Shown piece by piece: positions 51,619-62,631 of a DNA stretch of 64,000 bases. The position numbers and the translations under genes were made by a program. The DNA is from Streptomyces flavofungini. Its GTDB lineage: Bacteria > Actinomycetota > Actinomycetes > Streptomycetales > Streptomycetaceae. The notes beneath the pieces are model-generated. The model was not told the DNA's origin, did not search any database, and saw nothing but the letters and a program-made list of their open reading frames with translations. The stretch is from NCBI RefSeq assembly GCF_030388665.1, contig NZ_CP128846.1:6460501-6524500 (forward strand). Direction: 5' to 3'. The first letter of the stretch is position 1; every line of letters begins with the position of its first letter.

Positions 51619-52436
51619 GACCCGCCCTTCGCGCGCGGCTCCGCCCGGTACCGGTACAGCGCCGTCGGCTCGGCGCTGAACTGGGAGAACGGGAACGGCT
51701 CCGCGGACAGCGCGGTCACCCCTGCGCCCAGGAACGCCCGCGCCACCGCGCTGCCAGACTGCGCGTACACGATCAGCGGCACGCCGCGCTCGCGGCAGCG
51801 GGCGAGGATCGTGTCGAAGGTGCCGTTGCTGAGGGTCATGCCGGTGGCGACGACGGCGTCGGCCGTGGCGAGCACCTCGTGCATGTCGTCGCTGACGGGG
51901 TCGCCCCACTGGGTCGTGCGCAGGTTGAGGTCGCAGGGCAGCGGGTCGCCGCCGCGTTCGCGGATCGCCGCCACCAGCGGGTTGACGACGCCGATCAGGG
52001 CGACCTTGGCGCCGGGCTCGATGTCGAGGAGGCCCGCTATGGCCGTGTCCCGCGCCACCGCGCGGACCTCGGGCGGCCCGGCGGGCAGCGTCACGGGCTC
52101 GGCGCCCGCGGCCTCGCGGTGCGGTGAGACGGCGGCCAGGTAGGCGTCGAGCGCGGCCGTCCGCAGCGCCCGCGGCGCCTGCCGGAGCAGCGTGGCCAGC
52201 GAACTGCCCGAAGCGTCCCGGCAGATGGCCGGGTCGATCTCGCCCGCCTCGAAGGCGCAGCCGCCGAAGGCTCCGCCGACCCGCACGAGGACGTACTGGT
52301 TGAGGTAGGTGACGTCGCCGCCCGCGAGCCGCGTGCCGTGATGGATCCAGAACACGCTGGTGGCAGTCAACTCGGCGGGATCCGGGCCGAGTTCACCGGC
52401 GAGGACGGCGGAGAGGAGTTCGTCGACGGTCTTCAC
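51615..52436 (-). CDS. DUF364-type protein (putative heavy-metal chelation domain)
   Basis: 273 residues. The N-terminal half (TVDELLSAVLAGEL ... SVFWIHHGTRL, VGGAFGGCAFEAGEI) matches the DUF4213-like segment and the C-terminal Rossmann half (KVALIGVVNPLVAAIRERG, ADAVVATGMTLSNGTFDTIL) matches DUF364. Such genes are often beside metal or siderophore ABC transporters. A cyclase or ligand-handling role is possible; no reaction is established. GTGA overlaps on both sides lock it between the methyltransferase and the kinase. Confidence 0.85.
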   Translation of the reverse strand: MKTVDELLSAVLAGELGPDPAELTATSVFWIHHGTRLAGGDVTYLNQYVLVRVGGAFGGCAFEAGEIDPAICRDASGSSLATLLRQAPRALRTAALDAYLAAVSPHREAAGAEPVTLPAGPPEVRAVARDTAIAGLLDIEPGAKVALIGVVNPLVAAIRERGGDPLPCDLNLRTTQWGDPVSDDMHEVLATADAVVATGMTLSNGTFDTILARCRERGVPLIVYAQSGSAVARAFLGAGVTALSAEPFPFSQFSAEPTALYRYRAEPRAKGGS

Positions 52437-53320
52437 GCGAAGCCTCCGGGGGTCGGCTGAGAAGAGGATGGGGACTGGGGAGGGGACGAGGGCTGGGAGG
52501 GGGACGAGGGCTGGGGAGGGGATGCGAGCGGGGAAGAGGACGAGGGCCGGGAAGGGGATGCGGCCTGGGACGGGGGCGGGGACTGGCGCGAGGACGTGAG
52601 CTGGAATTTGAGGAGGAACGTCAGGACGCCGTCCTCCCAGTCGTGCAGATGGTCGACCTCCGTCGTGAAGCCCCTGGCCAGCGCGTCCCCGACGATGGCG
52701 CGCAGATCGGCGGTGTTCGACACGATCACGTACACCTCGCCGCCCGGCGCGAGCAGGTCCCGCTCCGCGAGCTGCGCGAAGAAGCGCGCGAGCAGTGGCG
52801 CCCCCACGCACACGTTCCGTACGACGTCGGGGTCCTCGCTGACCGGCTGGCTGACCGCGGGCGGGTTGAACGTCACGACGTCGAGCCGGACGCCCGCGGG
52901 CAGCGCCTCGAAGACGTCGCCGACGAGGGGGAAGAGGCGGGTGCCGGGGCGCTCGCCGACCAGGCGGGCGTAGTGCCGGGCCGTCGTGGCGACGCTCTCG
53001 GGGTGCACGTCGAGCGCGTAGATCTCGCGGGCCCCGCGCACGCCCGCGGCGACCGCCTCCACGCCGAGTCCGGCGCCCATCGCCGCGTACCGGCGAAAGC
53101 GCGTCTCGATGCGGCCGTCGAGCAGCCGCTCGTGGATGAGGCGGCTGGTCCAGCCCGGTATGAACACGCCGGGCGGCACGTCGAAGGCCCAGCCGTTCCA
53201 GGCGTAGGAGCGGGAGGTGTGCAGGTCCGCCTTGGGCTGGTTGAGCGCGATGACGCGCGCGGCGGGCAGCGGCGGCGGCAACTGGTCGAGCAGGGCGGCT
53301 CCGGTGGCCGTGGCGTCCAT
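52433..53320 (-). CDS. Class I SAM-dependent methyltransferase
   Basis: 295 residues. SAM motif I is MGAGLGVEAVAAGVRGA (about 81-97), with acidic EIYALDVHPE after it. VVTFNPPAVS supplies the NPP tripeptide (152-154) found in methyltransferases acting on polar amino or amide nitrogen. It may N-methylate the metallophore or its building block (inference). The ATG follows AGGAGG and overlaps the FecE-type stop (TGATG). The last 50 residues are a Ser/Pro repeat encoded by simple GA-rich DNA (about 52445-52590), not part of the fold. Confidence 0.82.
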   Translation of the reverse strand: MDATATGAALLDQLPPPLPAARVIALNQPKADLHTSRSYAWNGWAFDVPPGVFIPGWTSRLIHERLLDGRIETRFRRYAAMGAGLGVEAVAAGVRGAREIYALDVHPESVATTARHYARLVGERPGTRLFPLVGDVFEALPAGVRLDVVTFNPPAVSQPVSEDPDVVRNVCVGAPLLARFFAQLAERDLLAPGGEVYVIVSNTADLRAIVGDALARGFTTEVDHLHDWEDGVLTFLLKFQLTSSRQSPPPSQAASPSRPSSSSPLASPPQPSSPSQPSSPPQSPSSSQPTPGGFA

Positions 53321-54225
53321 CAGGCCTCCTTCGGCCGTGCGGTCCATGAGGTCTCCTTCGGGGTGGGGGAGTCGGCGGGTTCGGGGGCGGGGGCGGGGCG
53401 GGCCGCCGGGACGAGAGGCGCGGGGGCGGGGGACGCGGGCGTGCCCGCGGGGGTGGCGGGCGCGGCGACACCCCGGTACGCGACCGCGAGGTGCCCGAGC
53501 GCGTCCGGCCCCGTCACCGCGTCCACCTCGAACACCTCGGCGAGCAGCGGTGGCGTCAGGACCTCCCTCGGCGCCCCGTCGGCGACGAGGCGGCCGTCGT
53601 GCAGCAGGAGCAGCCGGTCGCAGTAGCGGGCGGCGAGGGACAGGTCGTGCAGCGCGACCAGGACGGTCTGGTCGGTGGCCGCGAGCAGGTCGAGCAGCTC
53701 CAACTGGTGCTTCACGTCGAGGTGGTTGGTCGGCTCGTCGAGCAGGATCGCGTACGGCTGCTGGGCCAGGGCGCGGGCGATGTGGGCGCGCTGGCGCTCG
53801 CCGCCCGACAGTGCCTTCCAGGGGCGCTCGCCCAGCTCGGTGAGGCTGAGGCGGTCGAGGGCCGCGGCCACGACGGCCCGGTCCCGCGCACCGAAGCCGC
53901 GCCACCGGTCGCCGAAGGGCGTACGGCCGAGCGTCACCACGTCCACGACCCGCAGGTCGCTGTCGGTGTCGGCGGCCTGCTCCACGAACGCCACGTGGCG
54001 GGCGATCCGGCGCGCGCTCCACGACCGGATCGGCTCCTTGTCGTACGAGACCGAGCCGGACGTCGGAGCGCGAAGACCCGCGAGACAGCGCAGCAGCGTG
54101 GACTTGCCGGAGCCGTTGGGGCCGATCAGGCCGACCGTCTCGCCCGGCGCGATGTCCAGGCCGACGCCGTCGACGACGCGTCTGCCCGCCACGGACCAGC
54201 CGAGGCCTTCGGCGGTGATCCTCAC
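53320..54225 (-). CDS. FecE-type ABC transporter ATPase for metal complexes
   Basis: 301 residues. Walker A GLIGPNGSGKSTLLRCLAG, signature LSGGERQRAHIARALAQQP, Walker B AILLDEPTNHLDVKHQ and H-loop VLVALHDLSLAARY are complete. The form is that of siderophore and cobalamin importers. The C-terminal 45 residues are Ala/Pro-rich and likely flexible. The GTG start overlaps the permease stop (GTGA). It is upstream of the biosynthetic genes in the same transcript. Confidence 0.95.
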   Translation of the reverse strand: MRITAEGLGWSVAGRRVVDGVGLDIAPGETVGLIGPNGSGKSTLLRCLAGLRAPTSGSVSYDKEPIRSWSARRIARHVAFVEQAADTDSDLRVVDVVTLGRTPFGDRWRGFGARDRAVVAAALDRLSLTELGERPWKALSGGERQRAHIARALAQQPYAILLDEPTNHLDVKHQLELLDLLAATDQTVLVALHDLSLAARYCDRLLLLHDGRLVADGAPREVLTPPLLAEVFEVDAVTGPDALGHLAVAYRGVAAPATPAGTPASPAPAPLVPAARPAPAPEPADSPTPKETSWTARPKEA

Positions 54226-55376
54226 AGTTCCCCCCGCTTGCGCAGGACCAGCAGGAACAGCGGCACGCCGAGCAGCGCCGTGAACACCCCGACGGGCACC
54301 TCTTGCGGTGCGAACGCGACCCGCGCGAGCGCGTCCGTCCACACCAGGAACACCGCGCCGACCAGCGCCGACAGCGGGAGCAGCGTCCGGTGCGGCGGCC
54401 CGACGAGGAACCGCACGCCGTGCGGCACGATCAGGCCGACGAACCCGATGGCGCCCACGGACGCCACGGCCACCGCCGTCATCAGGGACGTCACGACGAG
54501 CAGCGTCCAGCGCGTCCTGCGGACGTCCACCCCGAGGGACGCGGCCGTGTCCGTACCGAACGAGAAACCGTCCAGGGCAGCCGAGTTGAGCCACAGGACG
54601 AGCAGCCCCGCCGCCGTCACCGCCGCGGTCACCGCCGTGGTGTCCCAGCGCGCCGGGGCCATCGAGCCGAGCAGCCACTGCGTGATCGCCCGGATCGCCT
54701 CGGAGTCGCCGGACGCCATCAGGACGAGCGAGGTCAGCGCCGTGAAGAGCTGCGAGACGACCACACCGGTGAGCACCACCCGGACCGAGTCCAGGCCGCC
54801 CTTCCTGAGGAGCAGCATCAGCAGCCCGAACGACACCAGCGCGCCCACGAACGCGCCGCCGGTCACCCCGAGCGAGGCGGACCCGACCCCGAGCACGACC
54901 ACCGTGACCGCGCCCGTCGACGCCCCCGAGGAGATGCCGAGGAGGTAGGGGTCGGCGAGCGCGTTGCGCGTGATCGCCTGGAGCGCCGCGCCGCACACCG
55001 CGAGCGAGGCCCCCACCAGCGCCGCCATCAGCACCCGCGGCACCCGCAGGTCCCAGATCAGCGAGTCCACCAGACGCGGCAACGGCTCGACGTCCAGGCC
55101 CAGATGGAACCCGGCGGTGCGCACCACGTCGGCGTACGACACGTCGGTGGTGCCGATCCGGACGGACGCCACGAGGGAGACGGCGAGGGCGAGGCCGGTG
55201 AGGAGGTGGAGGGACACCGCCGAGGGGGCGGACAGACGCGCGCGGCGCGCCGTCCGCTCCGGGGCCGGGCCCCGCGGAACCGGTGGCGCCGCGGTGACAC
55301 GGGCCGCGATGTCACGGGCCGCGATGTCACGGGCCGAGGGGTGCAGCAGGTCGAGGGAGCCCGGGCTAGCGGGCAT
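54222..55376 (-). CDS. FecCD-type ABC permease for metal complexes
   Basis: 384-residue permease with about ten helices. LRVPRVLMAALVGASLAVCGAALQAITRNALADPYLLGISSGAS is the FecCD signature (quoted in its parts RVPRVL, GAALQ, NPLA-like NALADPYLLG). The coupling region SVGAIGFVGLIVPHGVR contacts the ATPase. The first 45 residues are hydrophilic and repeat ARDIAAR. A single permease gene implies a homodimer. The ATG at 55376 overlaps the end of the lipoprotein gene by 11 bases. Confidence 0.93.
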   Translation of the reverse strand: MPASPGSLDLLHPSARDIAARDIAARVTAAPPVPRGPAPERTARRARLSAPSAVSLHLLTGLALAVSLVASVRIGTTDVSYADVVRTAGFHLGLDVEPLPRLVDSLIWDLRVPRVLMAALVGASLAVCGAALQAITRNALADPYLLGISSGASTGAVTVVVLGVGSASLGVTGGAFVGALVSFGLLMLLLRKGGLDSVRVVLTGVVVSQLFTALTSLVLMASGDSEAIRAITQWLLGSMAPARWDTTAVTAAVTAAGLLVLWLNSAALDGFSFGTDTAASLGVDVRRTRWTLLVVTSLMTAVAVASVGAIGFVGLIVPHGVRFLVGPPHRTLLPLSALVGAVFLVWTDALARVAFAPQEVPVGVFTALLGVPLFLLVLRKRGEL

Positions 55377-56400
55377 ACCCGAGGTCCTTCATCCCGGCCG
55401 TGAGGCGCGGCAGCGCGCCGACGGTGCGGACGGACGGGTCCATCTCCGTGCCCGGGATCTCGATGAACCGCTTCTTCTCGACGGCGTCGAGCTTCGCCGT
55501 CACCGGGTTCGCACGGATCGCCTTGAGCTTGTCGGCCGCGCTGTCACCGGGCTTGCCGCGCTCCGACAGGTCGCCGATCACGATGAAGTCCGGGTTCCGC
55601 TCGGCGATCTGTTCCCAGGTGACGGTCGGCCAGTCCTCGTCGATGTCGTCGAAGGCGTTCTTCGCGCCGACGGTCCTGCTCATCTCGCTGGGGATCGCGC
55701 TCCTGCCCGCGACGTACGGGGTGTCGCCGTAGACGGAGTACAGCCAGACGACGGTGGGTTCGCCCTTGACCCGGTCCTTGGTCCGCGCCGCCTCCGTGAG
55801 CGTGGCGCGCTGCTTCTCGACCAGCTTCGCGGCCCGCTTCTCCACGCCGAAGATCCGGCCGAGGTCCCGGTAGTCCTGGAAGAGCAGCTCGAAGGGCGAC
55901 TTGGCCTTCTGCCCCGCCCCGGCGTTCTGCTTGGGGCAGTCCACGGCGCTCACGAACGACGGCAGACCGAGCCCCGCGAGCTCCTCGCGGGTGCCGACGC
56001 GGTCCTTGGTGAAGTAGTCGGTGAAGCCGCCGATGGTGAAGTCCGGTGTCGCGGCGCGCAGTTGCTCGCTGGTGAGGATCTTCGGGCTGAGCACGTCGAC
56101 GGTGTCGTACGCCTTCCGGTACTCGGGCGCGATCTTCGTCTTCAGGTTGGACGTGCCGGCCATGCGGCCCTGGAGGCCGAGTTCGAGCAGCACCTCCGTG
56201 GCGGACTGGTCGAGGGCGACGGTGCGCTCGGGCGGTCCGTCGAAGCTCAGCTTCCGGCCGCAGCTCGTGACGGTCGTCTCCCGGCCGCCCGCCCTGTCGT
56301 CCGAAGCGGAGCCGCCGCCGTCGGACGACGAACAGCCGACGGCCGTGAGGGCGAGCGTGAGGGCGGCTATGCCGTAGCGGGCGGGGTGGCGGTGGCGCAT
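55366..56400 (-). CDS. FecB-type metal-complex-binding lipoprotein
   Basis: 344 residues. Lipoprotein signal with lipobox TAVGC (Cys23), followed by a Ser/Gly/Asp linker. Substrate-binding domain begins VTSCGRKLSFDGPPERTVAL, then SATEVLLELGLQGRMAG and later WEQIAERNPDFIVIGD, the periplasmic-binding-protein-2 pattern of siderophore receptors. The ATG at 56400 follows GGAGG by five bases; the longer frame from 56448 lacks this and would run into the Zur-type box. First gene of the operon. Confidence 0.93.
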   Translation of the reverse strand: MRHRHPARYGIAALTLALTAVGCSSSDGGGSASDDRAGGRETTVTSCGRKLSFDGPPERTVALDQSATEVLLELGLQGRMAGTSNLKTKIAPEYRKAYDTVDVLSPKILTSEQLRAATPDFTIGGFTDYFTKDRVGTREELAGLGLPSFVSAVDCPKQNAGAGQKAKSPFELLFQDYRDLGRIFGVEKRAAKLVEKQRATLTEAARTKDRVKGEPTVVWLYSVYGDTPYVAGRSAIPSEMSRTVGAKNAFDDIDEDWPTVTWEQIAERNPDFIVIGDLSERGKPGDSAADKLKAIRANPVTAKLDAVEKKRFIEIPGTEMDPSVRTVGALPRLTAGMKDLGYAR

Positions 56401-56439
56401 GGGACCTCCGGTCTGGGGTGGGACGCGATAAGGGTACTG

Positions 56440-56460
56440 TAATGGCAATCATTTTCATTA
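56440..56460. promoter_or_regulatory. Zur-like 21-bp palindrome in the divergent promoter
   Basis: TAATG and CATTA outer arms surround inner AAT and ATT arms, centred on C56450; the two variable dinucleotides are GC and TT. Read on the minus strand it contains TGAAAATGATT, the core of Streptomyces Zur sites. It lies 40 bases before the lipoprotein start and about 170 before the MFS start, so one site could control both operons. It does not match the TTAGGTTAGGCT-type iron (DmdR/IdeR) box. Confidence 0.75.
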
Positions 56461-56627
56461 ATGGGTTCCGGGGTGTCCGCCGCCGCCCGGTGACGGGTCA
56501 CCGGCCCTCTTCAACTGCCTCTCTTCGCAGGTCGGTTGGGTGGCGGTAGCGGGCCCCATAACGATTTCGAGATCCGTACGCGGGCCGTGGGAGGCCGGTG
56601 CGGACCGTCAGGAGAGGAGTGCGTGAC

Positions 56628-57968
56628 GTGGCGACTACGCCGATACGGACGGGGGCCGACGAGGCCCAGGAGGACGGCGCCGCCGAGGAGGCGGCCCGGG
56701 GGCCCGGTGTGCTGCGGGACCTGGCCTTCCTGCGGCTCTGGTGCGGGACCACCGCGTCCGGGCTCGCGACCTGGGCGCTGCCGTTCGTCCTCGGGCTCGC
56801 CGTCCTCGACCGGACCATCGGCGCGGCGACGCTCGGCCTGCTGCTCGCCGCCCGTACCGCAGGCTTCCTCGTGGCCGTCGCCGTCGGCGGGGTCCTCGCC
56901 GACCGGTACTCGCGGCGCGGCGTCGTCCTGTGGGCCGGCCTCGCCGCCGCGACCGCGACCCCGCTGCTCGCCCTCGGGCTCGGGCGGTCGCTGCCGCTGA
57001 TGCTCGCCGCGGCCGTGGTCGCGGGCGCGGGGCAGGGCGCGTGCCGCCCCGCCTTCCAGGCGCTCACCGCCGAAGTCGTCGACGAGGACCGCCGCCAGGC
57101 GGCCAATGCCGCGATGACCCTGTCGGTACGCGCCACCACCCTCGCCGGTCCCTCCCTGACGGCGCTGCTCGCCGTCGTCCTCGACACCTGGACGCTGCTG
57201 CTCGGGATCGGGGCGCTGTGGCTGGCGGCCGCGCTGGTGCCGGGACCCGGGGCGGGGCGGCGGGGGACCGCGGAGGCCGCGACCGGGAGCGGGGCCGACA
57301 CCGACGGGGAAGGCGTGGGCGACCGCCGACGGCCCTCGTTCTTCGCGGAGTTCGCGGAAGGGCTGCGCGAGGCGCGGCGCCACCCCTGGTTCCTCGCCGG
57401 GCTCGGCGCGCTCACCGTCGTCATCAGCACCGGCTACTCGGCGACCGGCGTCGCGCTCCCGCTGGTCAGCCGCGACAAGTACGACACCGGCTTCGTCCTC
57501 GCCGCCGCCATGACCGCGTACACGCTGGGCGCGCTCGGCGGAGCCGTCGTCGTCGCGCGCTGGCGCCCCCGCGCGCAGGGCTGGGCCGCGCTCGCGGGCC
57601 TCGGCCTGTACGGCTTCGCGCCGCTGAGCCTGCTGCTTCCCGTGCACTGGGCGGTCGTCGTGGCCGCGTACGTGGTGGCGGGGATCGGCATCGAACTGTT
57701 CAACGTGCCCTGGTTCACGGCGACGCAGCGCGAGGTCGCCCCCGACAAGCTGGCCCGCGTCTCGTCCCTGGACTTCATGCTGTCCTACGGCCTCGCGCCC
57801 GCCGGGCTCGCCCTGATCGCCCCGGCCATCGAGCAGTTCGGGCCCCGGCCCGTGCTCGCCGTGTGCGCGGTGCTGTGCTTCGCGGCGCCCGCGGCGGCGG
57901 CCCTGGTGCCGAGCGCGCGCGGGTTCGCGCGGCGGGAGCCTGTGGAGGCGGGCGCACGCGATGCGTGA
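56628..57968 (+). CDS. MFS exporter (candidate metallophore exporter)
   Basis: 446 residues from GTG 56628, placed after GAGAGGAG; GTG at 56619 or 56598 are alternatives. Twelve helices in two halves: FLRLWCGTTASGLATWALPFVLGLAVL, GGVLADRYSRRGVV (the MFS loop 2-3 motif), and after the central loop STGYSATGVALPLVSRDKYDTGF and GIGIELFNVPWFTATQREVAPD. It resembles enterobactin-exporter-like (EntS-type) proteins. Divergent from the importer operon across the Zur-like box, it is well placed to secrete the product. Confidence 0.88.
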   Translation: MATTPIRTGADEAQEDGAAEEAARGPGVLRDLAFLRLWCGTTASGLATWALPFVLGLAVLDRTIGAATLGLLLAARTAGFLVAVAVGGVLADRYSRRGVVLWAGLAAATATPLLALGLGRSLPLMLAAAVVAGAGQGACRPAFQALTAEVVDEDRRQAANAAMTLSVRATTLAGPSLTALLAVVLDTWTLLLGIGALWLAAALVPGPGAGRRGTAEAATGSGADTDGEGVGDRRRPSFFAEFAEGLREARRHPWFLAGLGALTVVISTGYSATGVALPLVSRDKYDTGFVLAAAMTAYTLGALGGAVVVARWRPRAQGWAALAGLGLYGFAPLSLLLPVHWAVVVAAYVVAGIGIELFNVPWFTATQREVAPDKLARVSSLDFMLSYGLAPAGLALIAPAIEQFGPRPVLAVCAVLCFAAPAAAALVPSARGFARREPVEAGARDA

Positions 57969-58740
57969 CCCGCTCCCGGGCGCCGCGCCCGGCCACGGCA
58001 TCGTGCCGCCCCGCGTCCCGCCCGAGCGCGTCGACGAAGCCCCCGGCCTGCTCGCCGAGCACGGCGCCGTCGTCCTGGCCGCGTACGACGGCGGCGGCGC
58101 CGACCCCCTCACCCTCGCCGCCGCGCGGGTGCTCGGGGCCCGGCTGCGCGAGCTGTACCCGCAGCGGCTGCGGACCTCGCGGGACGGCGGCCCCGTCCAC
58201 CTGCACGCGGACAGCTTCGACGTGTCGGTGGACGTCGGCGGCGTACCCAGCAGGCGCCGCCACCCCGACGAGGACCACGTCTTCGTGCGCTGTCTGCGTC
58301 CGGCGCCGTCCGGCGGGCACTCCTTCGCCCTGGACGCGGGCCGGTTCGTGGACGGCCTGGCCGCGGCCGACCCCGAGCTCGCGGACTTCCTGACGGGGTG
58401 CGACGTGGATCTGTACGGGGCGTGGGCGGGCCTGCGCGGGCTGCCCGCGACGCCGCGCGTCGGGCGGCACGTGGAGTGGACGCGCACCGGGCGCCGGATC
58501 GTGCGGCGCACCGACGGCGCGGTGCCCCTGCACCGCGACCCGGACGCCGAGCGGGTCACCGCCCTGCTCGACCGCTTCACGCGGACCGTGCACGGCCTCG
58601 AAGGCGCGCTGCCGCGCTTTTGGCTCGACGCGGGCGACATCCTCGTACTCGACAACTACCGCTGCTGGCACGGCCGGGACGGGCACGCGGGGGAGCGGGC
58701 GGTGCGGATCCTGACGGTACGCAGCACGGAGGCGCGGTGA
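57961..58740 (+). CDS. TauD-like Fe(II)/2-oxoglutarate oxygenase
   Basis: 259 residues. The facial triad is suggested by HLHADSFD (His82-x-Asp84) and by the distal His in DNYRCWHGRDGH, followed by an Arg (RAVRIL) for 2-oxoglutarate. DAGDILVLDNYRCWHGR is the classic TauD/clavaminate-synthase-like C-terminal motif. It could hydroxylate an amino acid side chain of the metallophore (inference). The ATG overlaps the exporter stop by eight bases (ATGCGTGA). Confidence 0.82.
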   Translation: MRDPLPGAAPGHGIVPPRVPPERVDEAPGLLAEHGAVVLAAYDGGGADPLTLAAARVLGARLRELYPQRLRTSRDGGPVHLHADSFDVSVDVGGVPSRRRHPDEDHVFVRCLRPAPSGGHSFALDAGRFVDGLAAADPELADFLTGCDVDLYGAWAGLRGLPATPRVGRHVEWTRTGRRIVRRTDGAVPLHRDPDAERVTALLDRFTRTVHGLEGALPRFWLDAGDILVLDNYRCWHGRDGHAGERAVRILTVRSTEAR

Positions 58741-58976
58741 CGGGACGCCGGACCGGGACCCCGGGCCGACGGGTTTCTCCGGGACCCCGGGCCGGCGGGT
58801 CTCTCCGGGCCACCGGGCCTGCGCGTCTCTGGGCCACCTGCCACCGGGCCACCTGCCACCGGGCCTCCGTGCCGCCTTGGCGCTTCGTCCAGCAGGCAGA
58901 AGGCCGCCTCGCATCTGCGATGTAGGTTCGCCCGAACTTTTACAACTGCCAGGCAAACGGGCTTATCGTGCTGCAC

Positions 58977-59372
58977 ATGCAGTCCTACACCATCGGTCAG
59001 GCCGCCCGGCTCCTCGGCGTCAGCCCCGACACCGCCCGCCGCTGGGCGGACGCCGGGCGGGTCGTCACGCGCCGTGACGACGCCGGGCGCCGCGTCATCG
59101 ACGGGCGCGACCTGGCGGCGTTCTCCGTGGAGCTGGCCCGGGCCGGGACCACCGGGGACGAGGACACGTACACGTCCGCGCGCAACGCGTTCCCCGGCAT
59201 CGTCACCGCCGTGAAGCTCGGCGACGTGGCCGCGCAGGTCGAGATCCAGGCGGGCCCGCACCGCCTGGTCTCGCTGCTCACCCGCGAGGCGGTGGAGGAG
59301 CTCGGCCTGGAGGTCGGCATGGAGGCCACTGCCCGGGTGAAGTCCACCAGCGTGCACATCGACCGCGTCTGA
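58977..59372 (+). CDS. HTH-Mop (TOBE) molybdate-responsive regulator
   Basis: 131 residues. An excisionase/MerR-like helix-turn-helix ([27 protein letters not shown]) is at 2-30. A molybdate-binding Mop/TOBE domain ([40 protein letters not shown]) follows at about 60-128. Starting at ATG 58977 gives MQSYTIGQ; the frame from 58968 adds three residues. It is 31 bases before modA, and probably senses molybdate and controls the mod genes. Confidence 0.9.
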   Translation: MQSYTIGQAARLLGVSPDTARRWADAGRVVTRRDDAGRRVIDGRDLAAFSVELARAGTTGDEDTYTSARNAFPGIVTAVKLGDVAAQVEIQAGPHRLVSLLTREAVEELGLEVGMEATARVKSTSVHIDRV

Positions 59373-59403
59373 ACCCCTCGAACGCAGACCAGGAGCCCCG
59401 CTC

Positions 59404-60273
59404 ATGCCCCCCGTTTCCCCTGCCTCGTCGCTCTCCCGTGCCGTCCGCTCCCCGCGGACCCGGACCCGGACCCGGACCCGGCGCCGTGCCGCCGCCGCGG
59501 TGGCCGCCGCCGCGCTGCTCCTGCCGCTCGCCGCCTGCGGTGACGACGGCGACGGCGGCAGCGAGAAGGACAAGGGCGGTGAGGGCGGCACGGCCGGTGC
59601 CGTGCCCAAGGCCGATCTGACCGTGCTCGCCGCCGCGTCGCTCACCGACGTGTTCAAGACCGTCGAGACCGCGTACGAGAAGAAGCACCCCGGCACGAAG
59701 CTCACCTTCTCCTTCGCCGGTTCGCAGGAACTGGCCGCGCAGGTCAAGCAGGGCTCGCCCGCCGACGCGCTGGTCACCGCCGACACCAAGACCATGGACG
59801 GCCTGAAGTCCGACGTCGGCTCGCCGACCGTCATCGCCAAGAACCGCCTCGTCATCGCGACGCGCGACGGCAACCCCAAGAAGATCAAGAGCCTTGAGGA
59901 CCTCACCGACAGCGACCTCAAGGTCGTGCTCGCCGCCCCCGAGGTGCCCGTCGGGCGCTACAGCCAGCAGGTGCTCGACGCCCAGAAGCTCAAGGTCGAG
60001 CCCGTCTCGCAGGAGGCGAGCGTGCGCGGTGTGCTCAGCAAGGTCGAGCTGGGCGAGGCCGACGCGGGCGTCGTCTACAAGACGGATGCCGCGACCGCCC
60101 CCGACAAGGTCGACGCCGTCACCATCCCCGACGCGCAGAACGCCGTGGCGTCCTACCCGGCCGCCACCCTCAAGGAGTCCGGGCACAAGGAGGCCGCGGA
60201 GGCGTTCGTGAAGTGGCTGAGCACGCCCGAGGCGCAGAAGATCCTTCAGGAGGCGGGCTTCCAGAAGCCGTGA
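59404..60273 (+). CDS. modA: Molybdate-binding lipoprotein ModA
   Basis: 289 residues. A [12 protein letters not shown] basic start, hydrophobic core and lipobox LAAC (Cys45). [52 protein letters not shown] and [13 protein letters not shown] supply the Ser/Ala/Tyr oxyanion contacts of Mod[17 protein letters not shown] is also typical. It follows the HTH-Mop regulator and precedes the fused ModBC. Confidence 0.95.
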   Translation: MPPVSPASSLSRAVRSPRTRTRTRTRRRAAAAVAAAALLLPLAACGDDGDGGSEKDKGGEGGTAGAVPKADLTVLAAASLTDVFKTVETAYEKKHPGTKLTFSFAGSQELAAQVKQGSPADALVTADTKTMDGLKSDVGSPTVIAKNRLVIATRDGNPKKIKSLEDLTDSDLKVVLAAPEVPVGRYSQQVLDAQKLKVEPVSQEASVRGVLSKVELGEADAGVVYKTDAATAPDKVDAVTIPDAQNAVASYPAATLKESGHKEAAEAFVKWLSTPEAQKILQEAGFQKP

Positions 60274-60388
60274 CCACGGGACGGGCCCGCCCCGCCCCGC
60301 CCCGCTTCGCGCAAGCCCCGCTCCGCCTTGTCCGTCCCTGCCGTCCCCTCCGTGACCCGCTGATCCCTCCCGTACGTCAGGACCACCG

Positions 60389-62455
<2,067 letters not shown>

Positions 62456-62631
62456 CCGTGGGCCGGACGGCGTGCGGATGCCTCCACCTGGGCCACGGCG
62501 CCCCCGATCGCGGCCTGCGGCCTGGCTCGTCCTCAATCGCCGGACGGGCTTTTCCCCCCGCCCACCCCCGCTCGCCCTCCGGGCAGGGGCGGGCTGTCCC
62601 ACCCGAAGGGGACACTCACGCCCCCGGAGGG

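Noticed and set aside
56440..56460. Reading the palindrome as an iron (DmdR/IdeR) box
   Set aside because: Lacks the TTAGGTTAGGCT core of actinobacterial iron boxes; TGAAAATGATT fits Zur better.
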